Assembly: GCA_030998225.1 (NCBI GenBank) | Contig: JAPYXD010000755.1 | Span: forward strand, 2,839,501 to 2,903,500 | Length of the DNA stretch: 64,000 nucleotides | Reading direction: 5' to 3' | Source: Diplolepis rosae | Lineage: Eukaryota > Arthropoda > Insecta > Hymenoptera > Diplolepididae | In this document: one piece after another, positions 19,761-30,366 of the stretch | Position numbering within the stretch: the first letter of the stretch is position 1 | Layout of the letters: each line of letters begins with the position of its first letter | Notes under the pieces: generated by a model | Seen by the model: only the letters and a program-made list of their open reading frames with translations | Database searches by the model: none | What the model was told of the DNA's origin: nothing | Made by a program: the position numbers and the translations under genes

Positions 19761-20843
19761 ACAAAATATGAATGGAGTTTGTGCTTTCATGGATGTCATA
19801 CAACAGGTCCACCCCAAAAGGAGGCAACACATAATCACAATTCCTGCTAAAAAATACAAATGAATCTTCCAAGAGTTGTACATCTAATAAAGATGACGGT
19901 CAGTGTATGGTAAGATTGGTAGATCTCATATTTTGCAGGAAAATGGTTAAGTATTGAGTTTATTATATTTTAAAAGTGTTTTAGATATGCCTATAGATAT
20001 TTACAGAAAATTGGTATTCAAGGGGCGCAGGAGGGGACCAAGGGGCAACTAATTTTCTTCCACCATTATCAACTTTGACCGACAAGACAGTCGACTGGAT
20101 CGAGAAGAATCAGACTTGGACGTAAGCGATTGAGAGTATCATAAGTTGCTAATGTAAAAAAAATATAAACCATCACAAATATTTATTGTTTGTATATATC
20201 TTTATAATTTATTTTTTTGACAATATCACGTCCGCGAGTACTGTCAATTAATAATTAATCGATATTCATAATATCACGTACATAACTACCGTCAATTATT
20301 AATTAATTATAAAATAAATATTTATAGGAAAACAATAAGTAAATAGATAAAAGTTTATACATCTTCAGTCTCAATGGCGTAAATCACAAGAATCGTCTGG
20401 AAAAGGTTAAGTTCACTGAAGAAGACTCATTATTCAAATAAACAAGCTTACTATCACGACTAAAACTTTGTATCTTCGTCTATAATATAATAATCTAGCT
20501 CCGTCTTACCAAGTGCGGCACCCCTCCCATACGGAAAGGTGAAAGCTCACTATCAGAATAAATGAGCTTCACGACAACTGAGACAAACAAAATGGCGACA
20601 AATGTACTGAGGCTTTTTAGTACTCAAACCAAGTGTTCAATGGTATCTCCTCATTCCCGGATGTTAAGATCGCATAGATCATAGTCAAAACAAGAAATAT
20701 AATTAAATATGATTAATAATTATGTTATATATCTTCGGACGTAACAACAATTTTACACTCAGAATAATATTTACAAATAGGAGAAACCGTTCAGCTGAAT
20801 AATTTTTTTTAAATTTATTGATCAAAATGTTTTAACTCTCTAT
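19761..20843. other. AT-rich intergenic DNA with a short duplicated patch
   Basis: AATATCACGTCCGCGAGTAC at about 20221 and AATATCACGTACATAACTAC at about 20268, each followed by GTCAATTA, form a small tandem duplication of about 48 bp. The pair TCACTGAAGAAGACTCATTATTC (20412) and CTCACTATCAGAATAAATGAGC (20548) is only loosely related. No gene is recognised. Confidence 0.45.
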
Positions 20844-21230
20844 TGCCCAAGACCGCCTCAAGGCGGGCATCTTTCAAACTGCTTTAAAACCCTACACACT
20901 CATCCGAAAATTGTCAAACTTATGCCAGTTTGTTGGGAAGGGACCACGCTATCAAACAAGACCTTAAATATAAAAATCGATTTGATGGAAACAAAAGCAT
21001 CGATTCTTAGGCGATAAAGTGGGAAAAAACGTCTAAATAATTATTTTTTTTGAAAGTGAATTGTTCAATCGTTTAAAAATATTCTGGAATCCAATTTTAT
21101 CGAAGTGGAAACAAATTTCGTAAGTAAATTGGACCTTCTTCTTTAGTTTTTGCTCTTGGAAACACAAAAAAGTTTATGTGAATTTGGTGGACGCTGAAAA
21201 CCGATGACCGCCTTGAGGGGGTCTTGGGCA
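20844..21230. mobile_element. 387-bp MITE with 28-bp terminal inverted repeats
   Basis: TGCCCAAGACCGCCTCAAGG at the left and its complement at 21203-21230 match over 28 bp with two differences. The repeat itself contains the palindrome CCGCCTCAAGGCGG. No ORF; the target duplication is not clear. Confidence 0.7.
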
Positions 21231-21327
21231 TTCACAACATGTGAATACGCACTTTTTATTTATATAACTTTTATTTATATTATTTCTATGCAATTCCGGC
21301 ACATTGGTTTTGTTGAGCATAATTATA

Positions 21328-22279
21328 CGACGTCTGTTCAAAAAATAAGGTGAATTTTCAAATTTCGCGGGCTGTGTACATTCGATTTTTTTTCCTATGT
21401 TGGCACACTTGTCCCGAATGTATGAAATGTTGAGATTGGCATACGGTGAGTGTACTGTAAGTCAAAAAAGTGTTTACAAGTGGTACAAGCTCTTCACAGA
21501 AGATCAAGAAGAGGTGAATGACGACACTTGCCCTGGATGGCCCAGCACGTCAACAACCGATGTAAACACAGAAGCAGTGAAGGAAATTGTTATGGAGAAT
21601 CGTCGAATCACTATAAGAGGAGTTGCTGAGGATGTCAGCATATCGGTTGGCTCATGCCATGCAATTTTTTCAAGTATTTAGAATCTGAAGCGTGTGGCAG
21701 CGAAGTTCGTTCCAAAATTGCTGAAATTTGACCAAAAAACCCGTCCCATGACCATCGCTCAGGAAATGTTGAATGACGTCCACGACGATCCAGATCTGCT
21801 TAAAAGGTTAATAGGGAGTATTCCCTTGGAGTTATGCGCCGTTTGCGTGATGCAATGCGAAAAAAACGCCCGGAATTGTGGAAAAACAATTCATGGCTTT
21901 TGCATCACGGTAACGCACCTGCTCACTCTTCATTGCTTGTTTATATTTTTTTGGCCAAAAACAACACTGCAATCATGTCTCGGCCACCGTATTCACCAGA
22001 TTTATCCCCCTGTGACTTTTTCCTGTTCCCAAGATTGAAGAGACCCATAAAAGGACGGCATTTTGCCACGAATGAGGAGATAAAAACCGAATCGCTGAGA
22101 GAGCTTAAGGACATGCCAAGAAGTGCATATCAGAAGTGCTTCGAGGATTGGAAAAGACGCTAGCACAAGTGTATTATATCTGAGGGGGGTTACTTTGGAA
22201 GGGACAACATAGAAATTTATGAATAAATTATTATTTTTCGAAAAAATGAAAATTCACCTTATTTATCTAACAGACCTCG
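21328..22279 (+). mobile_element. Mariner element 1, internally deleted
   Basis: It is flanked by TA (21326-21327 and 22280-22281). The terminal inverted repeats are about 35 bp (CGACGTCTGTTCAAAAAATA at the left; the complement of TATTTATCTAACAGACCTCG at the right), both followed by AGGTGAATTTTCA. The length of 952 bp is short of the usual 1.3 kb because the middle of the transposase is missing. Confidence 0.9.
21397..22163 (+). pseudogene. Mariner transposase relic 1
   Basis: The N-terminal helix-turn-helix region is clear (EMLRLAYGECTVSQKSVYKW, then DDTCPGWPSTS and ENRRITIRGVAEDVSISVGS). A TAG follows (21679-21681), then KRVAAKFVPKLLKFDQK in the same frame. The segment with the first catalytic Asp (normally in a GDE.W motif) is deleted near 21810, with a frame change into MRRLRDAMRKKRPELWKNNS. 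The second catalytic motif reads HHGNAPAH with Gly for Asp. The third, YSPDLSPCDFFLFP, is intact and exactly 34 residues further on, as in mariner D,D34D enzymes. It is inactive. Confidence 0.92.
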
Positions 22280-22312
22280 TACATAGGAATGTGACTATTT
22301 CATAATAGAAAA

Positions 22313-22669
22313 ATGAGTCTTAAGCGCCGATTGGACCTTTCAACGCTTGAAGAGCTCTCCGATAACGAAATTTTGGATATTTTGACTCCAAACGACCTCG
22401 ATGCGGATGTTAGCGACAAGGAAGATTTCCAACCAGAGGAACCAAATTCATTAGAAGATGAAAGTGAAACTGGCACCGAAGGAGAACCAGTTGCGCCAAA
22501 ACGTAGTCGAACAAAAGAACAAGAAGCAAGAGGTTCATTGTTGTCCGATCGTAAAGCGTCGCCATTGAATGTGCCGATAGCGGCTATTCCAGAAACCATC
22601 ATAATACCAACATCAAATTTGATGCGAGATATTGGTTCTCGGGAAACCAATTGGAAAGGGCGTCATTGA
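22313..22669 (+). CDS. Acidic ORF, possibly a piggyBac transposase N-terminus
   Basis: 118 codons from MSLKRRLDLSTLEELSDNEI. The first 60 residues are rich in Asp and Glu with an LSDNEILDIL helix, then KRSRTKEQEA and a Pro/Ile-rich end NVPIAAIPETIIIPTS; the frame stops at 22667-22669. An acidic N-terminus of this type precedes the catalytic domain in piggyBac-like transposases, but no DDD domain follows, so this would be a 5' fragment. It starts 34 bp after the mariner. The identification is weak. Confidence 0.35.
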   Translation: MSLKRRLDLSTLEELSDNEILDILTPNDLDADVSDKEDFQPEEPNSLEDESETGTEGEPVAPKRSRTKEQEARGSLLSDRKASPLNVPIAAIPETIIIPTSNLMRDIGSRETNWKGRH

Positions 22670-23600
22670 GAACACAATTGTAATTCATTCAGTATGCTGA
22701 TGATTATACTCTTCTCAAAAAGTGAAGCAATTACGATCACTAGCGCGATGCTTTATGTATTTCGTCGGTCGAGAAACTATGAAGACTATTGTCAAATAAA
22801 CAAATTTATATGCGCGTCAAGAAAATATAAATACCCAAATTTCAATCATTTACCTGGTACCAGAATAACTTTTGTTAGCCATATCTCTAAGGATATTCTA
22901 AATTTATTTTTGGTATTGTGAGGTCCTAGCTTTTAAGTTTCAATGAGATTGCCTAATCTATATTGCTCTGTATACTGTTGAATATAATTAACAATCAACC
23001 GAGTAGAGGACAAGTCAAATGAATCAAATAACAATTAAGTTTAACATAAATACTTCACTTAAAAATTACAATATTAATCTAGACCCAAGCAACTTTTGTT
23101 TATAAAGAAAAAGAGAGTTGGTGTCAGCCTGGTTTTTTCTTCGGTTGGTAGTCTGGTTTGTCTAACCTTAAAGAAAAACAAACCGTGATTCTAAGTGTGT
23201 GAGGGAGTAAAGAGAGGTTTAATGAATAAAATTTGTTATATTTACCGTATTGTTTTGATGTAAATGCCTATTAGGTAAGATAATCCTTTTCTTTCGTAAT
23301 CCCTTTGTGTGGTAGATCCCTTATTGATCCAACTCCTGGTCAGATTATTTAATCCTTGACTAGTGGTAATTACAGGTATCTCTCCCACGATTATGATTAC
23401 GATTAGGTTATTCTTTGTTTTGATAATACAATCACGTAATCCTCAGATTGTTCAATTATAATGCCAAATATGTCACGTTGTAACTTGGTAGTTGCTTTAC
23501 TTCTGAATGATTCAAAATAATATAAGTTTTCAGAATATTGGTTACTACTCCGATGGCTTGTAAGATCTACGACCAACACGGCGAGGATAGAACAGTTCCG
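22670..23600. other. Intergenic DNA; small repeat shared with 30.5 kb
   Basis: The stretch 22845-22915 (ACCTGGTACCAGAATAACTT, then ATATTCTAAATTTATTTTTGGTA) is related to 30510-30575 (ATCTGGTACAATAATTAATT, then ATATTCTGAATTTATTTTTGGTA), so an unnamed repeat has two copies here. The rest shows no coding region. Confidence 0.45.
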
Positions 23601-23617
23601 AAGATTTCCAGACGCGT

Positions 23618-23702
23618 CTTATAGCAGCCACGTAGACTGACATAGGCTTAGACTGACACAGGCTTAGACTCCCTTAGACTCAGACTCACTTAGACTGATC
23701 TT
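23618..23702. repeat. Short degenerate repeats of AGACTGACAYAGGCTT
   Basis: TAGACTGACATAGGCTTAGACTGACACAGGCTTAGACT is two direct 16-bp units, followed by shorter TTAGACT repeats to about 23698. Confidence 0.8.
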
Positions 23703-23786
23703 TAGGCCTTGCTGTCTGGCTTATATCCGTGTGGGTCATAACTTGATGGTGTGAGAGACACCCACATCTTCTCAAGGACTAGTGTT

Positions 23787-23812
23787 GTGACGTGGTAAAA
23801 TTTACCCGTCAC
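23787..23812. repeat. 26-bp near-palindrome
   Basis: GTGACGTGGTAAA pairs with ATTTACCCGTCAC, with one extra base on each arm. It could be an operator-like site or a transposon end; there is no further support. Confidence 0.6.
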
Positions 23813-23849
23813 ATTAAAAGAATTTGATTTTTTTAAACTCACCGGTTTG

Positions 23850-24260
23850 ACTGGTGGGGTTATGTCCCTGGGGAAAAAGTCGTATCGCGAGAAACCGCAC
23901 TTCGTCGCCACCCGAGAGCACTCGAAAACACTTATCATTGACTACCCGCACTTACGCTTCCTGTCCCGTCTGTTCCATACACGATACGAGGACAGCAGCA
24001 CCGGAGGACAGCAGCGTTGGAGATGAGGCACAACCGGCTACCGAGTTGATGTAAACACCGGCCGCCATGTCGACTTGCGAGCCACGATGTATCGATGCTC
24101 CAATTATCACCGCCATCGATCACCGCCATCGATCGTTGGAGAGCGACGCACAAGACGAGCAGATGCAACCACGTGGCCCGGAAGACGTACCCTGGGGCAC
24201 ATAGACCCCGGGACTTGATATTTAGTATTCTTGACATTTGCGATACTAAATTTATGTCTT
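23850..24260. other. GC-rich island without recognised gene
   Basis: This block is clearly richer in GC and CpG than its surroundings and has a 13-bp direct repeat ATCACCGCCATCG (twice, 24107-24134). Overlapping frames of 60-100 codons on both strands (for example minus 24237-23935) follow from the high GC content; none is recognised. It may be a promoter/first-exon region or a piece of an LTR (inference). Confidence 0.35.
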
Positions 24261-24299
24261 ATGATGTGAATGGACACTAATTACAATAGTGCCAATGTG

Positions 24300-25590
24300 C
24301 TAGACGCGTTGTTCAACGTAATAGAAAGATGATGATCGAAACAAGTTGTTTTGCCCAGAAAAGAGGAGCCAGAATTTAATTTAAAATATTAATTTAAAAT
24401 TTAGAATTAGAAAATTTAAAATTTTTATAAATTAAAAATTTTAAATCAAGTTTTATTTTGAAGAATTTGGATTTTAGTTGTAAATTAAAATTGTTGAATT
24501 TAAATGTTTTGTGTGAAATTTAAAAATACAGGGATTCAGAATATGATAATTATTGGAAACATTTTTTTGTGCAATTATATTTCAGGTTAGAACAAGATTT
24601 GTTGTTAGAAATATTAATTCGGCAATTTGAGAGATTTGAAGATTCTCTGTCAAATTTCCGAGACCAATAAAACCCGTACCAGAGAGAGAACACCTAACTT
24701 GGTCCGTTAGTGAAAGTGAATTTATTTGAATTTATAAAATGTCAATAATGAAAATTTAAGAATGTTGGAAGATTTTGAAATTTGGAAATTGATAAGATTG
24801 AATATTTTCTTTAGACCTCGAAAAATTTGAGAAATTGTTGGAAGTTAAAATTTTCTTATGTAGAAAGTTTTAATATTATTTTGAATCGAGGAATTTTGAA
24901 AAAGTGGATCCCGGGAAGTTGGAAATTTTAAGATTCGGCGACACCGCGATTTCGGAATTTCTCTCGAAAATATCATTTAAGAAATTTGAGAGATTTGAAG
25001 TGTCTCTTTCAAATTTCCGAGACAGAGAGAACCCATACGAGGGAGAGAGAGAGAGAGAGAGCACTCGATGTTTGAAAATTTTGATTTTAAATGGCTTTCT
25101 TATGATTTTGTATGTAATATATATATTTTGATTATAAGGTGTATTTGCATTAGAGATATATAATTTTACATTTTCTTCCCTTTTTCTTGGATTTTGAGAA
25201 TAAGGGCCGAAACATTTAATTGATCTGGTACTTGAAAATTGAGAGAAGCTGGAATTCGGAAGTGCAGTGTTTGACCGCTTATGAGTAGAATTCATGAACT
25301 TGAAGATGTCATGAATTTTTATGTATCAGGTCACGGGTAAAACCTGCATCTCAGTGTAAACCCATGTCACCAGCTTCAGGTAGACTTAGTCGCAAGGGTC
25401 TAAAACATTATTTGTATACATAGGTAATAATAAGGTAATAATAACACAATTATCGTACAATGACGAAGATATATGATAGTTGTATTACAATTAGCATTTC
25501 TTTCCAATTACTATTATCCTATCAATAATTATGTTGTTTAATTTAAACATTCTTTATTGTTTATACAACTACATCAAATAATGTAAAAAG
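24300..25590. repeat. AT-rich DNA with a duplicated block and a (GA)n tract
   Basis: About 24628-24700 (TTTGAGAGATTTGAAGATTC, then TCAAATTTCCGAGACC) and about 24975-25050 (TTTGAGAGATTTGAAGTGTC, then TCAAATTTCCGAGACA) are diverged direct copies about 345 bp apart. A (GA)n microsatellite lies at 25042-25061 within the second. 24380-24460 is almost pure A/T. The minus frame at 24876-25295 is not recognised. Confidence 0.6.
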
Positions 25591-25601
25591 TGATTACCTA
25601 T

Positions 25602-26074
25602 TTATGATTCAAAGTACTGTCCGTCGCTAGCCACTACTTTTTTTCCATCTTTCTGGTAATTGTCGGATACCATCTCGAAAAAACGATGCGTTTTTTGAGG
25701 CGATCCACGAATCCATCCATTTTTTGACTTTTTTCTAAGAGTGGGAATTCTAGTGATCTAGGCCGTGTGCCATTGATCGAAATAAATGGTAGTCAGAAGG
25801 AACAACGTCTGATGAGTACAGCGGGTGAGGTAAGGTAAGACCTCCCATTTCAGCGTTTTTAAGTAGGTTTTCACCGGTTTTGCAACATTATACCGACCGC
25901 TGACATGCTGCAAAATTGAAATTTCTCGGCTTTAACTCGTAAAAAACCCAATATCCTTACTTCTAAATCATTACTTGAGAGCACTCGAAGAGCCTCAGCT
26001 ACAGTTTTCTTCAAATGAAAGCAGAAAATCAAAACTTCCTGCAAATGTCGAGAATTCGGCTCGAAAACTGACAT
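25602..26074 (-). pseudogene. Mariner transposase relic 2 (Mos1-like), internally deleted
   Basis: The minus-strand N-terminus from 26074 reads MSVFEPNSRHLQEVLIFCFH and LKKTVAEALRVLSS, close to the start of mauritiana-type mariners. After about 30 residues it jumps, with degraded DNA, to the C-terminal third: AKPVKTYLKTLKWEVLP (25885-25830), PSDYHLFRSMAHGL, a stop, WMDSWIASKNASFFRDGIRQ and the end ASDGQYFES before the stop TAA (25602-25604). The helix-turn-helix linker and the first Asp are deleted; the HDN-type motif is replaced (HVSGRYN); several stops and frameshifts occur. No clear terminal repeats were found. Confidence 0.85.
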
Positions 26075-26239
26075 CTTCGACCGAGAATAAATTTATGAAG
26101 CAAACAAAAATTCAGTATGTGATGCAGTCGTTATGTTCACAGATGTCCAAGCTTTTACTGTGTGAAATTCTTGATCTGCCTATTTCGACCAGCACTTACC
26201 GCTGCAGCCATCTATCGAAAACGGAATTGCGTTAGCCCT

Positions 26240-26496
26240 AAACTTCTGGGTCATGTTCTATACATCCTCTACGCCGAACCTTGACGTCCTCATATACTGC
26301 CTGCGGGGCTTTATACGCGGCCTCTCGAAGGCTTCCTCTTCAGGGCTACCTCCCGAAAAGCCGCATTTTCCCTGGGATATGGTCGCCCCGCGGCTCATCG
26401 TCTTTGGCGGAGCAGAGGTAGCACTAGGGTTTCCTTGTGCAGGACCCCGCAGCGTGCCGCATAATGATAATAAATAATAATAATAAAATAATAATG
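26240..26496 (+). mobile_element. Probable 3' tail of a non-LTR element ending in (TAA)n
   Basis: A GC-rich stretch (about 26240-26460), unlike its neighbours, ends in a run of TAA/TAAAA units at 26465-26495 (TAATAATAATAATAAAATAA). A GC-rich 3' UTR followed by a short TAA tail is typical of some non-LTR retrotransposons. No coding domain is readable in it, so the family is unknown. Confidence 0.4.
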
Positions 26497-26699
26497 AATC
26501 TCCTAAAGTCCAACTGCACCTCCACGTGGTAGGAAATGAGAAACGCTGCGGGATCATCTCGGGATGGGGTAAACTTATCGCGTGATGCTCTTGCAGTAGG
26601 CTGATTCAGCTCTGGCAAACCCATAAAAAATAGAGAGAGAGTAAAAATTTTTTGAAAAAGATGGTCGCTACCTGAGGATCGTCGGGGTTTCTCTGGTGC

Positions 26700-27850
26700 C
26701 GCCGCGGGGGAAAGCAGCATGCAGGTCGACGGCGGTGAGCTGTATGATGGACAGGCAGATCTCACCGGGACACCCGAAACGGCAACTGACCAGCCAGATC
26801 AACAGCTACTTGTGGCTAGAAGCGAAACATCAGCTTCACCTATTGAGAATGTTTTGGTTGATGAAGCTCAACGAACAACCTCAACAGGAGTCCCGCGGAT
26901 GCGCATCTATTGGTTGCCAATACTCAATCAGGATATGATGCGCTGCTGTTTTGAAACAAAAAAAGAGGAAATCCCCCTTCGGGAAAGGCAACGTTTTTTC
27001 GATCCAGGTTTATCGCTAGGTACCCGGAGATGATAAAGGTAACGGGCTGAGATTTCATATAGAGAAAACGAACAATGCAGCAGAACAATCTCCTTAACAA
27101 TCGTAAAATTTACCAGATAAGAGCAGAGGTGGATACCGCATTGAAAGAGCATGGAGAAGAGGTTCATCAATCTGGAAAGCAGATGAAGTGGGCGCCAGAA
27201 TTGAATAAGTGCGTCATGCGTTGTCACTTTACTGCGGCAAAGGGTGCGGGTCCTGTAAGAAGGGACCAATATATATATAATGAGGGGATTGTGGAGCTTG
27301 TAATGGAAGACTCTAGAGTTGGAGAGAAGCGTGGGTTTGGCCATGCTGCTTCCGGGGAGGTGGTTCATACACATCCTTTGGGACTGCATCGCCATTCAGA
27401 GGAACTTCAATCAAGCTCTACAGGAATTTGGAGAGGTAGAACCATGCTCAAGACATTTTTTTTCGAAAACTATGTTTTCTAAGGACTTGCTTGCACTAGT
27501 TGGTTATCTGAACAGCAAGATTTTACCATATTATCTGGATGCCCAATTATCCGTGCCCCGGGTGCAAACCCTCACCTATTGTGCTGCCGTGGCAGTGCTC
27601 AGAACGCATGGCAGAAAAACAATGCCTTGCTGCAACACTATTCGCTCGCACACGAGAAATGATCCGCCATGGAAGATCTGTCTTCAAAACGAAGTCAGCA
27701 AATTAAAATAAAAACTGGGCTATTTGACTCAATATAGGAGAGGCAACACGGCCCCTGAGCTTTCTTGTAAAGAATGAGACGAAGTGATAGATTCCTTAAA
27801 GCAAAGGTTATGCGTTCTGTCTGCATGACATATAATATAATAACATATAA
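26700..27850 (+). pseudogene. Pre-RT region of a non-LTR element, probably R4/Dong type
   Basis: Pieces in shifting frames: MQVDGGELYDGQADLTGTPE (from 26719) to MMRCCFETKKEEIPLRERQR, RYPEMIKVTG, MQQNNLLNNRKIYQIRAEVD, MKWAPELNKCVMRCHF, then (27480-27710) GYLNSKILPYYLDAQLS, TYCAAVAVLRTHGRK, NDPPWKICLQNEVSKLK, and after another shift LTQYRRGN and DEVIDSLKQRLCVLSA. The series W.pE.N..vMRC, pPW...L...v..L, LTQY..GN and sLKQ.L...SA follows, as I remember it, the N-terminal half of R4/Dong-like elements with a restriction-like endonuclease. The reverse transcriptase is absent: homology fades near 27850 in simple repeats. Several frameshifts and stops make it a relic. Confidence 0.5.
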
Positions 27851-28181
27851 TAACATATAATCAAAATTCAAAAGTTTATTCAGCCAAAGCACGAAGTCAC
27901 AGAAAAGTGAAAAGTTATGAATAGAGATGAGAGATGAATAGAGATTCTTTAATAATAATAATACTAATAATAATAAAGGATATCTTTTCTAATTAATAGT
28001 TTATCAATCACATAAATTGCCTATTGTTATAAACTTATATTACAGTTGATAATAATAGTAATATTATCGATACGGGCAATTCGATGTGATTAATAATAAT
28101 AATAATAATAGGTAATAAAAATAAGGAACTATAAGTGTTATATAATAAGACAGTAGTATAATATTATTATTATATATAATA
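27835..28181. repeat. Cluster of AT-rich simple repeats
   Basis: (ATAACATATA)n at 27833-27860, (TAA)n at 27951-27976 and 28090-28110, and ATTATTATTATATATAAT at 28161-28180. No gene. Confidence 0.8.
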
Positions 28182-30366
28182 CACTCAACTTTCGCTTATT
28201 TTGCGCCCTCTGAGACGAAAACAGCTTACTTATTTTGCATTTCCCTTCATCCCCATTACTTTTCATACGATCGTACTTTTTTCGCGATTCGTGTTTTTTT
28301 ATTGATTTTTTGTAAAGAGTTGGAAAAACATTTGAGGAAAGAATGTCGGTTTCATCAAGGATAGAATCCTCTCCTAGAAAGAGCTTTATTGGACTGGATG
28401 GAGCGAAAACGAAGCCTTGGTATTGCGATATCCGGTCCTTTAATCAGAAAGAAGGCCCTTTAGTTTGATGAAGAATTTGGATGTCAAGCAATAAACGAAG
28501 AAAATAGCGAAATGGACTCTTTCGAAGAAGGCAACGGAAGAGAAGGATCAAGTCAAGGACGAGGATCTTCGAAACCAAGATTTCAGGCAAGCGATGGATG
28601 GCTTTCCAATTTCAAAGCTCGTCACGGACTCCGATACCTGGCATTGAAAGGCAAAAAATATTCTGCTAATAAAAGCGGAGCTGAAGAATTCAGCGAGGAA
28701 ATGAACCAGTACATCGAAGAAAACCAATATAATTTGGACAATATTTATCATTCCGATGAAACCAGCTTGTATGCCAAATCCCTGCCAAAAAAAACGTTCG
28801 TACTTTGAGAAGAAAAGGAAGCAGCTGGTTCCAAGAAGGCGAAGAAGAGAGTAACCATGATGAATTGCGCAAATGCCACGGGGACTCACAAACTGCCTCT
28901 GCTTCTCATCGGAAAATCCAAACGCCTTCCATTTTTAAACACATTAGTCAATTGTCTTTGATCAAAAAAATCAATCCAACGCTTGGATGAATGGTAATGA
29001 ATTCAATCCATGGTTTGGTTGATGTAGAAATTTCTACCTTGAATGTACTTGTTTCTTATAAGTTTCTAGTTTAATATCTACACTATATCTACATATCTAC
29101 AGCTTCCCGGTGAAACCACTGAACTTTTCTTTAAGATCCACATCAATTTCTACTATCTTTACTTACTTTTTTCTATTTCTTTTTTTTTACTCGTATTTTG
29201 GTGAGCTGTGTTTTATTGTATTGTAGGGAAAATATTCTTGAAATAGTACGAAAATGTTTTCATTCCTTTAGTTCTAAAAAGAAAACAAGGAGGAGCAAAT
29301 TTTTTATTGCTTCTCGATAACGCTCCTTGATATCCACCGATCGAAAAACTGAATTCGATCAATCCACAATTCAGAGTGAAATATCTCCCACCAAACGTTA
29401 CCCAATTAATTCAACTGTTGGACCACAGGGTTATCGAGAACATGAAGAGACATTACAAGAAATACTTTCTTCGACGATTAATCCTTCAAGACAATAGCGA
29501 AGATGTAATGAAGAGATTTTTCAAGAGTTGGACATTTTAAGACATGGTCACTGCTGTGGTTGAGGCTTGGAAAGATGTTTCCCAAAATACTCTGAAAAAC
29601 TCGTGGAAACAATTGCTAGGCAAAGAATTTGCGCCAAATATAGCAGAGACCGTGACTCCTTTAATTAAGGAAATGATGGCAAAAAAACATCCTGACCGTT
29701 CGTATTCGATCATAGATGCTGAAGAATGGTTTAAAGTTAGCGATGACATTCCTGCTTATCGTGAGCCATCAGACATCGAAATCCCTAAGGAAGCTAGAGG
29801 AAATATTGAGGTAATAAAAAAATCATCTTGAAACAATAAACTAATACATTATTTCTGATTAAACTATAATTTTAGAACCCCATTAGCGACGGTGAACAAG
29901 GAAAAACGGATGATTTTAATGCTGAGTTTAATGACAAAAATGATTTTGAAACGGGCTCGCGCGTGAAAAACTTGTACCAACATTTTTTGGAATTCAGGAA
30001 ATGGTTTGAATCAAAGAAAGATTGTCCCAAAGTGTCATCGAGTCTTTCAATTTTGTTCAGTTGGAAACGGAAGCAGAACTGTACAAAATGCTGCACGAAG
30101 ACACTGTAAATTGATGTACGTTTTTTCATCTACTCACATAAAACTTAAACGTTACAATATGTACAACATTTACACTTGTATTCGAATTGATTTACATACA
30201 AGTATAAATAGAATATCGTTATAGATATAAAAAACATAGAAAACATGAAATATTCTGATCAAAAATACCTCGATATATACAAAACGTATAAAAATAAAAT
30301 AAGTAAGCGGCATGGCGCAAAATAATCAAGAGGAAAAATAACTGAGCGGCAAAATAAGTAGAATTC
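28182..30366 (+). mobile_element. pogo/Tigger-like DNA transposon relic
   Basis: The transposase relic lies between ends that share the motif CTTATTTTGC in inverted orientation (28193-28202; complement at about 30345-30355), with further GCGCC/GGCGCAAAATA matches inside. TA dinucleotides flank both putative ends (28180-28181, 30367-30368), as expected for the Tc1/mariner/pogo group. The terminal repeats are imperfect, so the boundaries are approximate. Confidence 0.65.
28359..30114 (+). pseudogene. DDE transposase of the pogo/Tigger/CENP-B family
   Basis: A CENP-B-type second helix-turn-helix: ALLDWMERKRSLGIAISGPL, then a stop. Next FQASDGWLSNFKARHGLRYL and the catalytic start IYHSDETSLYAKSLP (first Asp). 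In another frame follows KRVTMMNCANATGTHKLPLL. A non-coding insertion of about 260 bp (about 29020-29280) precedes LLLLDNAP (second Asp) and LPPNVTQLIQLLDHRVIENM, where the family has QPLDQ. From 29544 an intact frame gives WKDVSQNTLKNSWKQLLG and ends in SDDIPAY. A donor GAG/GTAATA at 29812 and an acceptor TTTTAG at 29875 suggest a last exon ending ETEAELYKMLHEDTVN (stop 30112-30114). In active elements the protein cuts and pastes DNA; here it is broken. Confidence 0.85.

Noticed and set aside
23935..24237. 100-codon minus frame with a hydrophobic start resembling a signal peptide
   Set aside because: Overlapping frames on both strands of a GC-rich patch; no family, no splice or promoter support.
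24876..25295. 139-codon minus-strand frame
   Set aside because: Low-complexity AT-rich DNA with a (GA)n tract inside; the composition explains the open frame.
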